Positions 1 through 9,343 are shown, numbered from the stretch's first letter. The stretch is DNA of 64,000 nucleotides from Leptotrichia hongkongensis (GCF_007990635.1 NZ_AP019846.1:1612001-1676000); one strand, 5' to 3'. Numbers and translations: made by a program. Notes: generated by a model not told the origin, from the sequence alone.

Positions 1-384
1 TCCTACTATTTCTTCAAAAAAAGCATCTAAATCTTCATATTTTTTAAACCAAGGGATTATTTTGTTTTTTATTTCTTCTAAAATACTTTTCATCCCTTTT
101 TCCATCTTTTCTTCTCCGTCCAAATCTACAAATTCCGTTTTTGCACCATTTCCTATAGAATCTTTCATTATGTAACTATATATTGGTATTATTGCATACT
201 CTATTCTTAATTCATGATAATATCTAAAAAAACCTATATATTCAAATAATCCTATTTTATTTAATTTGCAAAATCGTCCTGTTCCTTTCTTTCTATATCC
301 AAAATCTTTCATTGGTTTATTAAAAATTTCTTTAAAGTATTTCTTATAAAGTTCATTATATTCTTTTGTTGATAATTCTTCCAT
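1..384 (-). CDS. Partial hypothetical protein, possible toxin-immunity (DUF4304-like)
   Basis: The frame opens at an ATG at 384 and stays open to the window edge, giving 128 visible codons without a stop. I translated it by hand. The N-terminal part contains MKDFGYRKKGTGRFCKLN, a basic and aromatic stretch resembling DUF4304-type proteins, which are often immunity or small-molecule-response proteins. It starts 14 bases downstream of a gene fragment that looks like the end of a polymorphic toxin, which is where a cognate immunity gene would sit. Family and role are inference; the 3' end is not visible. Confidence 0.5.
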   Translation of the reverse strand, partial: MEELSTKEYNELYKKYFKEIFNKPMKDFGYRKKGTGRFCKLNKIGLFEYIGFFRYYHELRIEYAIIPIYSYIMKDSIGNGAKTEFVDLDGEEKMEKGMKSILEEIKNKIIPWFKKYEDLDAFFEEIVG

Positions 385-397
385 TTTTTCTTCCTTT

Positions 398-586
398 CTA
401 TTTCCATATTGTTATATCTGATTTTTTTATTGTTCCATTAGATTTTTCAATTATTTTCTGGATTATTTCTTGTTCTTGTGAATAAGTGATTCCTTGTCCT
501 CTAGCATCAATTACAATATTTTGTCTTGTTCCAATAGATAATTCATTTTTTCTTTTTTCATATTGCTCTACTATAGTTTTAGTCAT
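398..586 (-). pseudogene. Orphan C-terminal fragment of a polymorphic (CDI-type) toxin
   Basis: The 62 residues include RQNIVIDARGQG and end with a predicted amphipathic segment and DITIW. This resembles the extreme C-terminus of tRNase-type CdiA and other polymorphic toxin tips, where an (I/V)D(A/V)RGQ strand is followed by a helix and a final strand. The frame stays open upstream to about 652, overlapping the end of the MFS remnant, but no larger toxin body, signal or hemagglutinin repeat is present. It is followed at once by the partial gene at 1-384, the usual toxin-immunity order. It is probably a displaced toxin tip rather than a full gene. Family assignment is from memory of the motif. 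Confidence 0.5.
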
Positions 587-617
587 ATTATTTTTATACC
601 CTGATATTATTCTTTGT

Positions 618-1892
618 TCAAGATTGTTTAACAGATTTATTAATTCTAAAAATTAAATACATAACCACAAAAATAACAACTGTAATATTTATCGCAAATA
701 AATTAACAACACTAATTTTTCTTAATAATAAACTGGAAATAAATAATGTTCCGAATGAGAAAATCCTTGAAAAAAAAGACTTCATAGAAGTTATTGCACT
801 TATTTTTTCTTTTGATAATATTTTGTTAAAATGAAATTCAAAATAATAGTTAATTATAAAAAAATTGTACACAATATTAAATATATTCCTGTAAATATAA
901 GGTTATTTTTAAAATTATTATATTTATTGTCAATAAAAATATTAAAATTAGGAGTAAATATAACTTTTTGCAGTTATCATTAAAATATTCGTATTATATG
1001 CGATAGTCACAATTATTTGAAACAGTACATACATAACAAAAAATTCTTTTCGCCAATTCCTTTGTCTAAAAAAAATTTTTGCCATAACTGAAAATGGCTT
1101 TGAATAAAAATTTGTATAATTCCAAAAAATATAAAATATACTCGAACCCATTTAAAATTGAACTGATAGAAATTATATAATTTAGGGTTTGAGTAAAATA
1201 GTCATAATTTTTGAGTTCTGTTTTAAACTAGTTTTACTATAATACTTCATTATTCTTTTTCCCTTCAATTCAGAAATGCACTCAATTATATGCCTTTTAA
1301 AAATTTGAAAGTTTATATTTTCATTTGCTTTTTTATTCTCATCGGAAAAAAATAAAGTTGTTAGCAATATATTGAGAAGTATCAAAGTAATAGAAATAAA
1401 ATAAATATTTACACCTATCTTAAAATAAAGTAAAAACCCTATTCCTGAACCTAAAATGGAGGAAAAAGTCGAAATTTGCTTTTGATATTTTAAAAATTTT
1501 TGCAATCCAGTTTCATCATTTTTTAAATCATTTATTAAAGCCACATCAATTGTTCCTGTTTCCAGTGCATTTGCCAATCCATATATTATATATGCCACTG
1601 ACAACCAAAACAGGCTTTTGAAAAAAATAATCAGAAAAAACGTTATAATCAATGTAAGTAATGATAAAATATAAACTTTTTTTCGCGAATACAAATCTGA
1701 CATTACTCCGCTCGGAATTTCAAAAATAATCATAGAAAGATTAAAAAGCGACTGCATTAATACAATTTGAGATATTAACAAACCTTTTTTCAAAAAAAGT
1801 ACAGTCAGAATGGAATGTGGCATTGTGGAAGCTAAAAATAGTAAAAAAGTGCTTATATAGTAAACTTTGGTATTTTTATCTATAAGATTCAT
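618..1892 (-). pseudogene. MFS transporter, disrupted by a 105-bp repeat and a frameshift
   Basis: The first part (start at the ATG at 1892, preceded by AAAGGTGG) encodes about six membrane segments of a major facilitator, including the loop SGVMSDLYSRKK typical of the TM2-TM3 motif. After GKRIMKYY the reading runs into the repeat at 1137-1241 and stops. MFS-like sequence resumes in the same frame below 1137 (FYIFWNYTNFYSKPF), because the inserted length is a multiple of three. It then stops, and the last two membrane segments (618-872) lie in another frame. The C-terminal half is also shorter than expected. The gene is clearly non-functional, and its substrate cannot be inferred. Confidence 0.8.
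1137..1241 (+). repeat. 105-bp dispersed repeat, copy A (inside the MFS pseudogene)
   Basis: It starts TATACTCGAACC and ends GTTTTACTATA. It is nearly identical to the copy at 9191 and shares the same layout as the copies at 25860, 39367 and 41674 (reversed). The ends form an imperfect inverted repeat, and an internal GGTTTGAGT repeats the 5' ACTCGAACC arm in inverted form. The insertion interrupts a coding frame, which proves it is a mobile or formerly mobile unit. Confidence 0.85.
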
Positions 1893-1918
1893 TATTTTTA
1901 CCACCTTTCCAATCCCTT

Positions 1919-2953
1919 TTATCTTTTAATAATTCTTTCCAATTTCCTGTATTTCTGATTTTTACTGTTAGGTTTGTCAGGAATTGTCCTTTCAATCAAT
2001 TTTGCCTCTAAGGCAGGATTTAAATAATTTTTTCTGAAAGTAGGTCTATGTACTAAGTTTAATTTTTTCATAATTTCTGTTGCTGATAAAACATTATCTC
2101 CAAGGACACTAAGTAATTTTTCAACTGGATTTTTATCCTGATGACTATCTTGTACGATTACTTGGTCGTTATCTTGGTCGGTTATTCTTTCAGAAGTTTT
2201 AATTTCTTTTAAACTATCGTTTATAATTTTAAGCATGAACTCTACAAATATTGTACTCTCACCTTCTTTATCAGCTATTGCAAGAGTATCATAATATTCT
2301 TTCTGTTCTTTTTTTATCAATTCCTCTATTGGAAGCCAAAAAAATATTTTTTTCCATTTTCCAAGCAGTAAAGTATGCCACATTCTTCCAATACGACCAT
2401 TTCCATCTGAAAATGGATGGATAAATTCAAATTCATAATGAAAAACAGCACTTTTAATCAATGGATGTACAGAAGAAGTCTTATACCATGAAATTAAACT
2501 GCTTATATGTTTAGGCACTAAATCTGCTGACGGAGCAATATGTACAACTTTTCTTCCAGCAAAAATACCAACCCCTTGAGAACGAAATTTACCGTTTTCC
2601 TTAACCAGCCCATTCATCATCAATCTGTGAGCATCCAATAAATCCTTTACTGAAAATGGATTTAACTTAGTTAATAATTCATACGCTTCATAGGCATTCT
2701 TTACTTCTTTTATTTCATTAGGATTTCCTAAAACTCTTTTTCCATCCAATATGGCTGTAACTTGTTCCAGCGAGAGAGAATTATGTTCAATAGCAAGCGA
2801 AGAATGTATTGTTTTTATTCTGTTTTCTCTCCTTAAATGTGGATTTGAAAATTTTTCCTGAAAAATAGACATTCTTCCTATTTCTTCACTTATTTCACCT
2901 ATTAATACTGTCATTTTTTCAGTTATTTGAAAAGGCGGCTTGTAATTATTCAA
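1919..2953 (-). CDS. Fic family protein
   Basis: The product is a 344-residue Fic-domain protein, probably an AMP-transferase that modifies a protein hydroxyl group. The catalytic motif HPFSDGNGRIGR is at residues 179-190 with all key residues present. An N-terminal stretch SLAIEHN (52-58) matches the (S/T)xxxE(G/N) inhibitory helix except that G/N is replaced by H, so it may be auto-inhibited. The C-terminal 80 residues resemble a winged-helix domain, as in many Fic proteins of this length. The start is a TTG nine bases after AGGAGG. It lies upstream of the MFS pseudogene in the same direction. The target is unknown. Confidence 0.85.
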   Translation of the reverse strand: MNNYKPPFQITEKMTVLIGEISEEIGRMSIFQEKFSNPHLRRENRIKTIHSSLAIEHNSLSLEQVTAILDGKRVLGNPNEIKEVKNAYEAYELLTKLNPFSVKDLLDAHRLMMNGLVKENGKFRSQGVGIFAGRKVVHIAPSADLVPKHISSLISWYKTSSVHPLIKSAVFHYEFEFIHPFSDGNGRIGRMWHTLLLGKWKKIFFWLPIEELIKKEQKEYYDTLAIADKEGESTIFVEFMLKIINDSLKEIKTSERITDQDNDQVIVQDSHQDKNPVEKLLSVLGDNVLSATEIMKKLNLVHRPTFRKNYLNPALEAKLIERTIPDKPNSKNQKYRKLERIIKR

Positions 2954-2973
2954 TTTTAAATACCTCCTATTTC

Positions 2974-3663
2974 CTAAATAGTTTCCTTAAACATTATAAC
3001 AAACACCGCAACTAGCAAAATACAGCAAGCAAGCAACGCTCCTATACCGTATATTTTTACTAAAACTACACAAAGCATTGCCCCAATAAAGAAAAATCCA
3101 TCTAATCCCAAATATATCCAGAAATTTTGTAAATAAGATTTGTTTTCTGTATTTATATATTTAAATAAATTCTCCATTCCACTTCGTAAATTCCCAGTAC
3201 ACATTGTTGTCGCTCCTGCCAGTCCCCTAATTTTTCTAAATCCTTGATATTGAATTGCGGCAATAAACGACATAATCATATTTACAACAATATTCCAATT
3301 TCCGCTTGGAATGAATGAAATAAAAAACATTATTATAACTTGAAAAAATATAACAATCTGCTGCCATCTAAAAATTCTATGTTTTTCAAATTTCACTCTA
3401 ATAAATTCAGTAAATAATATTCCAAATGTGAAAACAAGAATCGGCATAAAATAATTAAAGGCTTTTCCAAAATCTCCCCTTTGTAAATTTATAGCAAGAT
3501 AAACAACATTTCCTGTCTGTGCATTAGCAAGGACTTTTCCCCGCGTTACAAACGTGTATGCATCCATAAATCCCCCAACCATGCACAGCATCATTCCTAA
3601 TCTAAATGTCTCTGGCGGATATTCCTCTCCATTAAAAAAAATCTTTTTTATTCTTTTACCCAT
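2974..3663 (-). CDS. YoaK/DUF1275 family membrane protein
   Basis: This multi-pass membrane protein contains FRLGMMLCMVGGFMDAYTFV followed by TGNVVYLAI, the hallmark of the YoaK (DUF1275) family. About six hydrophobic segments are visible. The frame opens earlier with a TTG at 3717. I prefer the ATG at 3663 because an AAGGAG lies upstream of it, though the spacing is long, so the start is uncertain. It is encoded downstream of the response regulator at 3749. The family's function is not established. Confidence 0.75.
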   Translation of the reverse strand: MGKRIKKIFFNGEEYPPETFRLGMMLCMVGGFMDAYTFVTRGKVLANAQTGNVVYLAINLQRGDFGKAFNYFMPILVFTFGILFTEFIRVKFEKHRIFRWQQIVIFFQVIIMFFISFIPSGNWNIVVNMIMSFIAAIQYQGFRKIRGLAGATTMCTGNLRSGMENLFKYINTENKSYLQNFWIYLGLDGFFFIGAMLCVVLVKIYGIGALLACCILLVAVFVIMFKETI

Positions 3664-3748
3664 TTTAAAAAACTTCACTCCTTTTTTATTTTTTTGAACT
3701 TCGTATTTTTTATCCAATGATTTAATTTTATAATATTTATCAACAAAG

Positions 3749-4438
3749 TTATTTTTCTAAAACATCAAATTTATAGCCAACTCCCCAAATTGTCTTAATA
3801 TTCCATTTTTCATGCTTATAATTGTCAAGTTTTGCACGAAGCCTTTTTATATGCGTATCGACAGTACGGCTTTCTCCAAAATAATCAAATCCCCATATCA
3901 AGTCCAGCAAATTTTCTCTTGTAAAAACTTTATTCTGATTTGTTGCCAAAGTCCATAAAATCTCTATTTCTTTCTTAGTCAAGGAAATTATTTCATCGTT
4001 TATCTTTACCGTAAAATTATTCAAATCAATCTCAAGATTGTCATATATGAAAATTTTTGCACTTTCATCATTTTTAGGTGTTATTCTACGTAAAATTGCA
4101 TTTATTCTTGCAATTATTTCTCCTGGCGAGAAAGGTTTTACTATATAATCATCTGCTCCTATTTCCAGTCCCATTATTTTCTCATAATCTTCTCCACGTG
4201 CTGTAATCATTATAATTGGAACATTTGAAAAAGTACGCACTTCTCTGCATATATCAAAACCATCCTTTTTCGGCATCATTACATCCAAAAGTATTATATC
4301 AAACTCATTTTCTTCAATTTCCTTTAACGCAGCTTCCCCATCAAAAACAGTATTTACAGTAAAATTATTTTTTTTACAGTATTCTGACAATATAGAAACA
4401 ATTTGTTTGTTATCATCTGCGATTAGCACCTTATACAT
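3749..4438 (-). CDS. OmpR/PhoB-family response regulator (orphan)
   Basis: The product has 229 residues. The receiver domain has acidic residues D8-D9, phospho-acceptor D52 in LLDVMMP, T79 and K101. A C-terminal winged-helix DNA-binding domain follows, ending GVGYKF. The start ATG is preceded by AAAGAGGG. No histidine kinase gene lies next to it; the neighbours are a YoaK-type protein and, divergently, hisS. Its partner kinase must be elsewhere, unless it cross-talks with the kinase at 33463. Confidence 0.9.
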   Translation of the reverse strand: MYKVLIADDNKQIVSILSEYCKKNNFTVNTVFDGEAALKEIEENEFDIILLDVMMPKKDGFDICREVRTFSNVPIIMITARGEDYEKIMGLEIGADDYIVKPFSPGEIIARINAILRRITPKNDESAKIFIYDNLEIDLNNFTVKINDEIISLTKKEIEILWTLATNQNKVFTRENLLDLIWGFDYFGESRTVDTHIKRLRAKLDNYKHEKWNIKTIWGVGYKFDVLEK

Positions 4439-4470
4439 ATTACCCTCTTTTCTTCCTGCAATTATATATC

Positions 4471-4576
4471 ATAGCAAAACTAGTTTAAAATAATTCTAAA
4501 AGTCATGCTATTTTAGATTATATCCAAAAAATTATTTAATTTATTACTTTAATTTTAAAAATTTAAATAGATAATA
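4471..4576 (-). repeat. Diverged copy of the 105-bp repeat (reverse orientation)
   Basis: The first 50 bases, starting ATAGCAAAACTAGTTTAAAA and then AAAAGTCATGCTATTTTA, align with the reversed 105-bp element. The second half is much decayed, with only the run around 4540-4565 recognisable. It occupies the first part of the 359-bp gap between the response regulator and hisS. The copy status is inferred by eye. Confidence 0.45.
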
Positions 4577-4710
4577 AAATTTTATCATAAATCTTTTAAA
4601 ATACAAATATTAATTTTTAAATTCTTATACTTCACAAAAAACAAAATTTCATTATAAAAATCAATTTTAAATTTATTCATTTTGATCTAAAAAATAAATT
4701 CAAATAAATA

Positions 4711-4740
4711 TTGATAATAACTCACATTTTTTGATATAAT
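4711..4740 (+). promoter_or_regulatory. Promoter of the hisS operon
   Basis: TTGATA at 4711-4716 and TATAAT at 4735-4740 are separated by 18 bases, 58 bases before the hisS start. This is a near-consensus housekeeping promoter. No T-box-like leader is visible between it and the gene. Confidence 0.7.
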
Positions 4741-4797
4741 ATGAGAAGATAAATTTTTAATTGCTAAAATTGCATGTAATGAAAGGATAAATTTAGA

Positions 4798-6051
4798 ATG
4801 ATTAGTGTTTTAAAGGGAATGAAAGATAGATATTCTGATGATGTAAAAAAATACGACCTAATTGTTGATACAGCAAAAAGTGTATTTGAAAAATATGGAT
4901 TTGAACGAATTATAACGCCTATTCTGGAAGAAACTGAACTTTTTAGACGTGGTGTTGGAGATGAAACAGATGTTGTTTCAAAGGAAATGTACGAATTTGT
5001 AGATAAAGGTAACAGAAATGTTACAATGCGTCCAGAAGGTACTGCTGGAGTAGTACGTGCCTATTTGGAAGCAGGTTTTCACAAGTCTTCCCCAATTGTA
5101 AAATGGTTCTACAACGGTCCAATGTATCGTTACGAAGCCCCTCAGAAAGGAAGATTTAGAGAATTTCATCAAATGGGTATTGAAATGTTCGGAGTCCGTT
5201 CTGCTTACCTTGATGCTGAAATTATCCGAATGGGATGTGAATTTCTTGAAAAACTTGGAATTACTGGACTGACTGTCGAAATAAACAGTCTTGGAAACAT
5301 TGATTCAAGAAAAAAATACATCGATGATTTAAAATCATTTATGAAAAAAAGACTGGATAAACTTAGTGACGATTCAAAACGAAGATATAAAACTAACCCT
5401 TTAAGAGCATTGGATTCAAAGGATAAAGGTGACCAAGAACAATTTGTCAACGCCCCAAAATTATACGACTATCTTGATGAAGAAAGTAAAAATTATTTTG
5501 AAGATACAAAAAAATATCTTGAATTAATGAATATTAATTATGTGGTAAATGACAAGCTGGTACGTGGACTTGACTATTACTCAGATACAGTCTTTGAAAT
5601 AAAATCTGACAAATTAGGCTCGCAGGCAACTGTGCTGGCTGGAGGGCGTTACGACAGACTTCTTGAAATACTTGGAAATGCAAAAGTGCCAGGAATAGGC
5701 TTTGCCGCTGGAATGGAAAGAATTGCAATGCTTATGGATGAAAATTTGATTGCAAAAAAAGAAAACAAAATTTACGTTATTTATTTTGATGAAACAAAAG
5801 AATATTTTGTAAAAATAGTAGAAGAACTACGAAAAAATGGAATAAAAGTTAACTTTGACTACAATCCAAAAAGTTTTGGAGCCCAAATGAAAAAGGCAAA
5901 CCGTGAAAATGCAGACTATGTATTGATTTTAGGTGAAGATGAACAAAAAGAAAATGTAGTTACAATAAAGAAATTTAGTACTGGAGAACAGGAAAAATAC
6001 AGTTTTCAGCAAGTTTTGAAACATTTTGAAAGAAAAAGTCTTGAAAAATAG
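4798..6051 (+). CDS. hisS: Histidine--tRNA ligase
   Basis: The product (417 residues, normal for the bacterial enzyme) charges tRNA-His with histidine in the cytoplasm. Visible class II motifs include the RYEAPQKGRFREFHQ region (motif 2), the histidine-binding stretch LVRGLDYYSDTVFE, and GGRYDRL followed by GFAAGMERI (motif 3). A C-terminal anticodon-binding domain follows. The start is preceded by GAAAGGA. It is the first gene of a plus-strand operon with DUF554, aspS and a zinc-ribbon gene. Confidence 0.97.
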   Translation: MISVLKGMKDRYSDDVKKYDLIVDTAKSVFEKYGFERIITPILEETELFRRGVGDETDVVSKEMYEFVDKGNRNVTMRPEGTAGVVRAYLEAGFHKSSPIVKWFYNGPMYRYEAPQKGRFREFHQMGIEMFGVRSAYLDAEIIRMGCEFLEKLGITGLTVEINSLGNIDSRKKYIDDLKSFMKKRLDKLSDDSKRRYKTNPLRALDSKDKGDQEQFVNAPKLYDYLDEESKNYFEDTKKYLELMNINYVVNDKLVRGLDYYSDTVFEIKSDKLGSQATVLAGGRYDRLLEILGNAKVPGIGFAAGMERIAMLMDENLIAKKENKIYVIYFDETKEYFVKIVEELRKNGIKVNFDYNPKSFGAQMKKANRENADYVLILGEDEQKENVVTIKKFSTGEQEKYSFQQVLKHFERKSLEK

Positions 6052-6059
6052 GGGGGGCT

Positions 6060-6758
6060 ATGGGAAATTTTATAAATTTTTTAGCTATTAGTTTGGGTAG
6101 TTTGATAGGATTTTTTGTAGGCCATAAATTTAAAAATGAAATGAAAGATCTTATAATGGAGTGTGCTGGACTATTTATAATAGTTGCTGGTTTGAAAAGC
6201 ACGATAAATTCAAATCGAGATATTATTGTTTTAATTTATCTGATTATCGGTTCGATAATTGGACAAATCATAGATATTGATTTAAAATTAAAAAATTTGG
6301 GATTATTTTTGGAAAAAAAAGTTAATTTTGCTATCAAAAATCCAGAAAATAATGATTCTGAAAAAAGTTTTGCAAAAGGCTTTTCAACTGCTACAATTTT
6401 ATTTTGTACAGGAGCAATGGCAATTGTAGGAGCAATAAACAGCGGACTTACAGGTGACGATACAACGTTAAAGATAAAAGCAATTTTAGATGGAGTAATT
6501 TCCATTGTTATAACATCTCTATATGGAATAGGCGTTATGTTTTCAGCTGTTTCAGTTTTTATTTACCAAGGATTTTTCTATCTTTTTGCTAATTATCTAA
6601 AACCATATTTAACTGAAAAAACAATTTCAGATATAAATTTTCTTGGTGGAATAATGGTTATGGCAATCGGAGTAAATTTATTATTAAAAAAAGAGATAAA
6701 AATTGCAAATATGTTGCCGGCATTATTTATACCAATTATTTTAGAGATTTTTATATAA
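6060..6758 (+). CDS. DUF554 family membrane protein
   Basis: This 232-residue multi-pass membrane protein has the DUF554 (YdfK-like) pattern: an N-terminal LAISLGSLIGFFVGHKFK, a central FCTGAMAIVGAINSGLTGD and a C-terminal GGIMVMAIGVNLL. It begins nine bases after the hisS stop behind a run of seven Gs, and aspS follows within 40 bases. It is therefore cotranscribed with two aminoacyl-tRNA synthetases. Its function is unknown. Confidence 0.88.
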   Translation: MGNFINFLAISLGSLIGFFVGHKFKNEMKDLIMECAGLFIIVAGLKSTINSNRDIIVLIYLIIGSIIGQIIDIDLKLKNLGLFLEKKVNFAIKNPENNDSEKSFAKGFSTATILFCTGAMAIVGAINSGLTGDDTTLKIKAILDGVISIVITSLYGIGVMFSAVSVFIYQGFFYLFANYLKPYLTEKTISDINFLGGIMVMAIGVNLLLKKEIKIANMLPALFIPIILEIFI

Positions 6759-6798
6759 ATAAATTAAAAGAAATTTGAATATAAAGAAAGGAAATAAA

Positions 6799-8580
6799 AT
6801 GTACAGAAATTATAAATTAAATGAATTAAGAATGGAAAACATCGGAGAAGAAGTTATTTTATCTGGATGGGTTTCAAAAGTTAGGGATTTGGGGCATTTC
6901 ACATTCATTGACTTGCGAGATAGATATGGAATTACTCAAATTTTGGTAAATGAAGAAGTTTCAGGAAAAGAGCTTTTTGAGGAAGCTAGAAAATTAAAAA
7001 ATGAGTGGGTTATAAAAGTTACTGGAAAAGTTGCTGAAAGAAGCAGCAAAAATAAAAATATTCCTACTGGAGATATTGAAGTTGAAGCAAAAAATATTGA
7101 GATTTTGAGCCGTTCTAAGCAATTACCGTTTGAAATTGATGAAACAGGAAATCTTAATGAAAATATGCGTCTAACTTACAGATACCTCGATATAAGACGT
7201 CCAAAAATGCTAAATAACATTATAAAAAGAAATGATATGCTATTTTCAATCAGAAAATTTATGAATGATAATGGATTTTTAGACATTGATACTCCTATTC
7301 TAGCGAAAGCCACTCCCGAAGGAGCGAGAGATTTTGTAGTTCCAAGCCGAATAAACAAAGGTGACTTTTACGCCCTGCCACAATCTCCACAGCTATTTAA
7401 GCAAATACTTATGGTATCAGGTGTTGATAAATATTATCAGCTTGCAAAATGTTTCAGAGATGAAGATTTAAGAGCTGACAGACAACCTGAATTTACACAA
7501 TTAGATTTGGAAATGTCGTTTGTTGAGCAAGAAGATATTTTAAATGTGACAGAAGCACTTGCAAAACAAGTATTTAAAGATGTTACAGGCATTGAAATTA
7601 CTGAAAATTTTGAAAGAATGAGTTATGATGATGCAATGAATTTTTATGGTTCAGACAAGCCTGATTTAAGATTTGACATGAAATTGATTGATTTATCCAA
7701 AGAAACACAAAATTCTGGATTTGGAGTATTTGAAAATGCAATAAAAGATGGGGGAAATGTAAAAGCTATCGTTGCTCCAAATGCTGAAAAATTTTCAAGA
7801 AAATACATCAAAGATTTAGAAGACTTTGTAACAACATATTTCAAAGCAAAAGGGCTGGCTTATATCAAAATCAATGAAAATGGTGAAATTAATTCTCCAA
7901 TTGCCAAATTTTTTACTGAAGAAAAGTTAACTGAAATTACTCAAAAATTAGGAATTAAAAATAACGAAATTGCTTTAATATTAGCTGATAAATATAAAAT
8001 TGTTCATGATGGGCTGGGAGCATTAAGACTAAAACTTGGAGAAGAGCTGGAATTAATTAACAAAGATTCTTTCAAATTCCTATGGGTAATTGACTTCCCA
8101 ATGTTCGAATGGAGCGAAGAGGAAAATAGATATAAGGCTCAACATCATCCATTTACTTCAATAAAACAGGAAGATAGAAAATATCTTGATTCAAATGAAC
8201 TTGATAAAATAAAGACAGATTCCTACGATATGGTTCTAAACGGTTATGAAATCGGTGGTGGAAGTATCAGAATTCACGAAGAGGAATTACAGGAAAAAGT
8301 ATTTGAAAAATTAGGGCTTAGTAAAGAAGAACAACAAGAAAAATTTGGATTCTTTCTGGAAGTACTAAAATATGGTGTACCACCACACGGAGGACTTGCC
8401 TTCGGAATCGACAGGTGGCTTATGGCAATGCTAAAAGAAAATTCTATAAAAGAAGTAATCCCATTCCCTAAAACAAATAAAGGACAGGATTTAATGACTG
8501 GAGCTCCTGCTGAAATAGAAGAAAATGTACTTGCAGATGATTTAAGACTAAAATTATTAGAAATAAAAAAAGAAGATTAA
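6799..8580 (+). CDS. aspS: Aspartate--tRNA ligase
   Basis: The product is about 593 residues. The order is an N-terminal OB-fold ([20 protein letters not shown]), class II motif 2 ([18 protein letters not shown]), the inserted GAD domain of bacterial AspRS, and motif 3 (GLAFGIDRW). It charges tRNA-Asp. An in-frame ATG at 6775 exists, but MYRNYKL at 6799 has AAAGGAAAT in front and matches the usual MYR start. It is the third gene of the hisS operon. Whether it also charges tRNA-Asn cannot be told from sequence. Confidence 0.97.
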   Translation: MYRNYKLNELRMENIGEEVILSGWVSKVRDLGHFTFIDLRDRYGITQILVNEEVSGKELFEEARKLKNEWVIKVTGKVAERSSKNKNIPTGDIEVEAKNIEILSRSKQLPFEIDETGNLNENMRLTYRYLDIRRPKMLNNIIKRNDMLFSIRKFMNDNGFLDIDTPILAKATPEGARDFVVPSRINKGDFYALPQSPQLFKQILMVSGVDKYYQLAKCFRDEDLRADRQPEFTQLDLEMSFVEQEDILNVTEALAKQVFKDVTGIEITENFERMSYDDAMNFYGSDKPDLRFDMKLIDLSKETQNSGFGVFENAIKDGGNVKAIVAPNAEKFSRKYIKDLEDFVTTYFKAKGLAYIKINENGEINSPIAKFFTEEKLTEITQKLGIKNNEIALILADKYKIVHDGLGALRLKLGEELELINKDSFKFLWVIDFPMFEWSEEENRYKAQHHPFTSIKQEDRKYLDSNELDKIKTDSYDMVLNGYEIGGGSIRIHEEELQEKVFEKLGLSKEEQQEKFGFFLEVLKYGVPPHGGLAFGIDRWLMAMLKENSIKEVIPFPKTNKGQDLMTGAPAEIEENVLADDLRLKLLEIKKED

Positions 8581-8604
8581 TAATTTGAAAGGGGAAGCAA
8601 TAAA

Positions 8605-8820
8605 ATGATTATAGTATACGGAACGAAAAATAAAATAAAAAATCTTGGTATAGTAGGAAAATATGAATGTTCTCGATGTAACAATATCTCAGATTTGCAA
8701 TTTATGAGTTCACAGCAATGGTTTACATTATTTTGGATACCGATATTTCCAATAAGTAAAAAGCAAGAATTCATGCAATGTCCTATTTGCCATCAAAACT
8801 ATCAAGTCCCTAAACAATAA
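8605..8820 (+). CDS. Small zinc-ribbon protein
   Basis: The product has 71 residues with two CxxC knuckles (CSRC near residue 23, CPIC near residue 60) flanking a tryptophan-rich hydrophobic core with WFTLFWIPIFP. This is the zinc-ribbon family pattern (zinc_ribbon_15-like). GAAAGGGG precedes the ATG. It is the last gene of the hisS operon, followed by a strong hairpin. No function is known. Confidence 0.8.
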   Translation: MIIVYGTKNKIKNLGIVGKYECSRCNNISDLQFMSSQQWFTLFWIPIFPISKKQEFMQCPICHQNYQVPKQ

Positions 8821-8845
8821 AAAATTAAAATTTATCTTTAAAAAA

Positions 8846-8872
8846 AGCCGAATTCAAATTCGGCTAATTTTC
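8846..8872 (+). terminator. Rho-independent terminator after the hisS operon
   Basis: Perfect arms AGCCGAATT (8846-8854) and AATTCGGCT (8857-8865) are followed by AATTTTCTT. A run of As on the 5' side means it could also stop transcription from the minus strand. Confidence 0.85.
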
Positions 8873-8998
8873 TTATATAATATATTTATAACAAACGAAT
8901 ACTTTATACAAAATAAAATATATCTTTCATAACATTTAAATTCTATTAAATTTATTGAAATTTTCAAGAAAAATATTTTCTTAATTTTATTTAATTAA

Positions 8999-9187
8999 GA
9001 TTTAGAAAAAATCAGTTCTAACCATGAATACGGAAATATTTTAATTGTAACACACGGAACAGTCTTAGAACTATTTTTTAATTATATTCAAAACAAAAAA
9101 GCTCATGACTTAGACGAACGCAAGCTAATAGGTAACGGAGAATATAAAATTTTTACTTTAGAAAATGAAAAATACAAAATCCTTTAA
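8999..9187 (+). pseudogene. C-terminal remnant of a histidine phosphatase / phosphoglycerate-mutase-like gene
   Basis: A hand-translated open stretch of 62 codons without a start codon reads ...NILIVTHGTVLELF... and ends KYKIL-stop. The VTHG strand carrying the second catalytic histidine is typical of the phosphoglycerate-mutase superfamily. The N-terminal two thirds, with the RHG motif, are absent and a stop lies just upstream. The 105-bp repeat copy B begins four bases after its stop. It is a decayed fragment in a 575-bp gap. Confidence 0.75.
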
Positions 9188-9190
9188 TTG

Positions 9191-9293
9191 TACTCGAACC
9201 TATTTAAAATTGAACTGATAGAAATTATATAATTTATGGTTTGAGTAAAATAGTCATAATTTTTGAGTTCTATTTTAAACTAGTTTTACTATA
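9191..9293 (+). repeat. 105-bp dispersed repeat, copy B
   Basis: It is almost identical to copy A at 1137, differing at only a few positions: TACTCGAACC at the start, GAGTAAAATAGTCATAAT in the middle, TTTTACTATA at the end. It sits between the phosphatase remnant and the rRNA operon terminator. Confidence 0.85.
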
Positions 9294-9343
9294 AATTCAC
9301 TATAGTTTACTTTTTATGGAAGAGCTGTATAATGAAAAAAAAG

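Noticed and set aside
618-1151. Two small membrane proteins at 618-872 and 948-1151
   Set aside because: Both continue the MFS sequence begun at 1892; they are pieces of one broken gene, and the apparent start of the second lies in the inserted repeat.
4741-4797. T-box or other riboswitch ahead of hisS
   Set aside because: The leader between the promoter and the start is only about 57 bases and shows no specifier stem or antiterminator.
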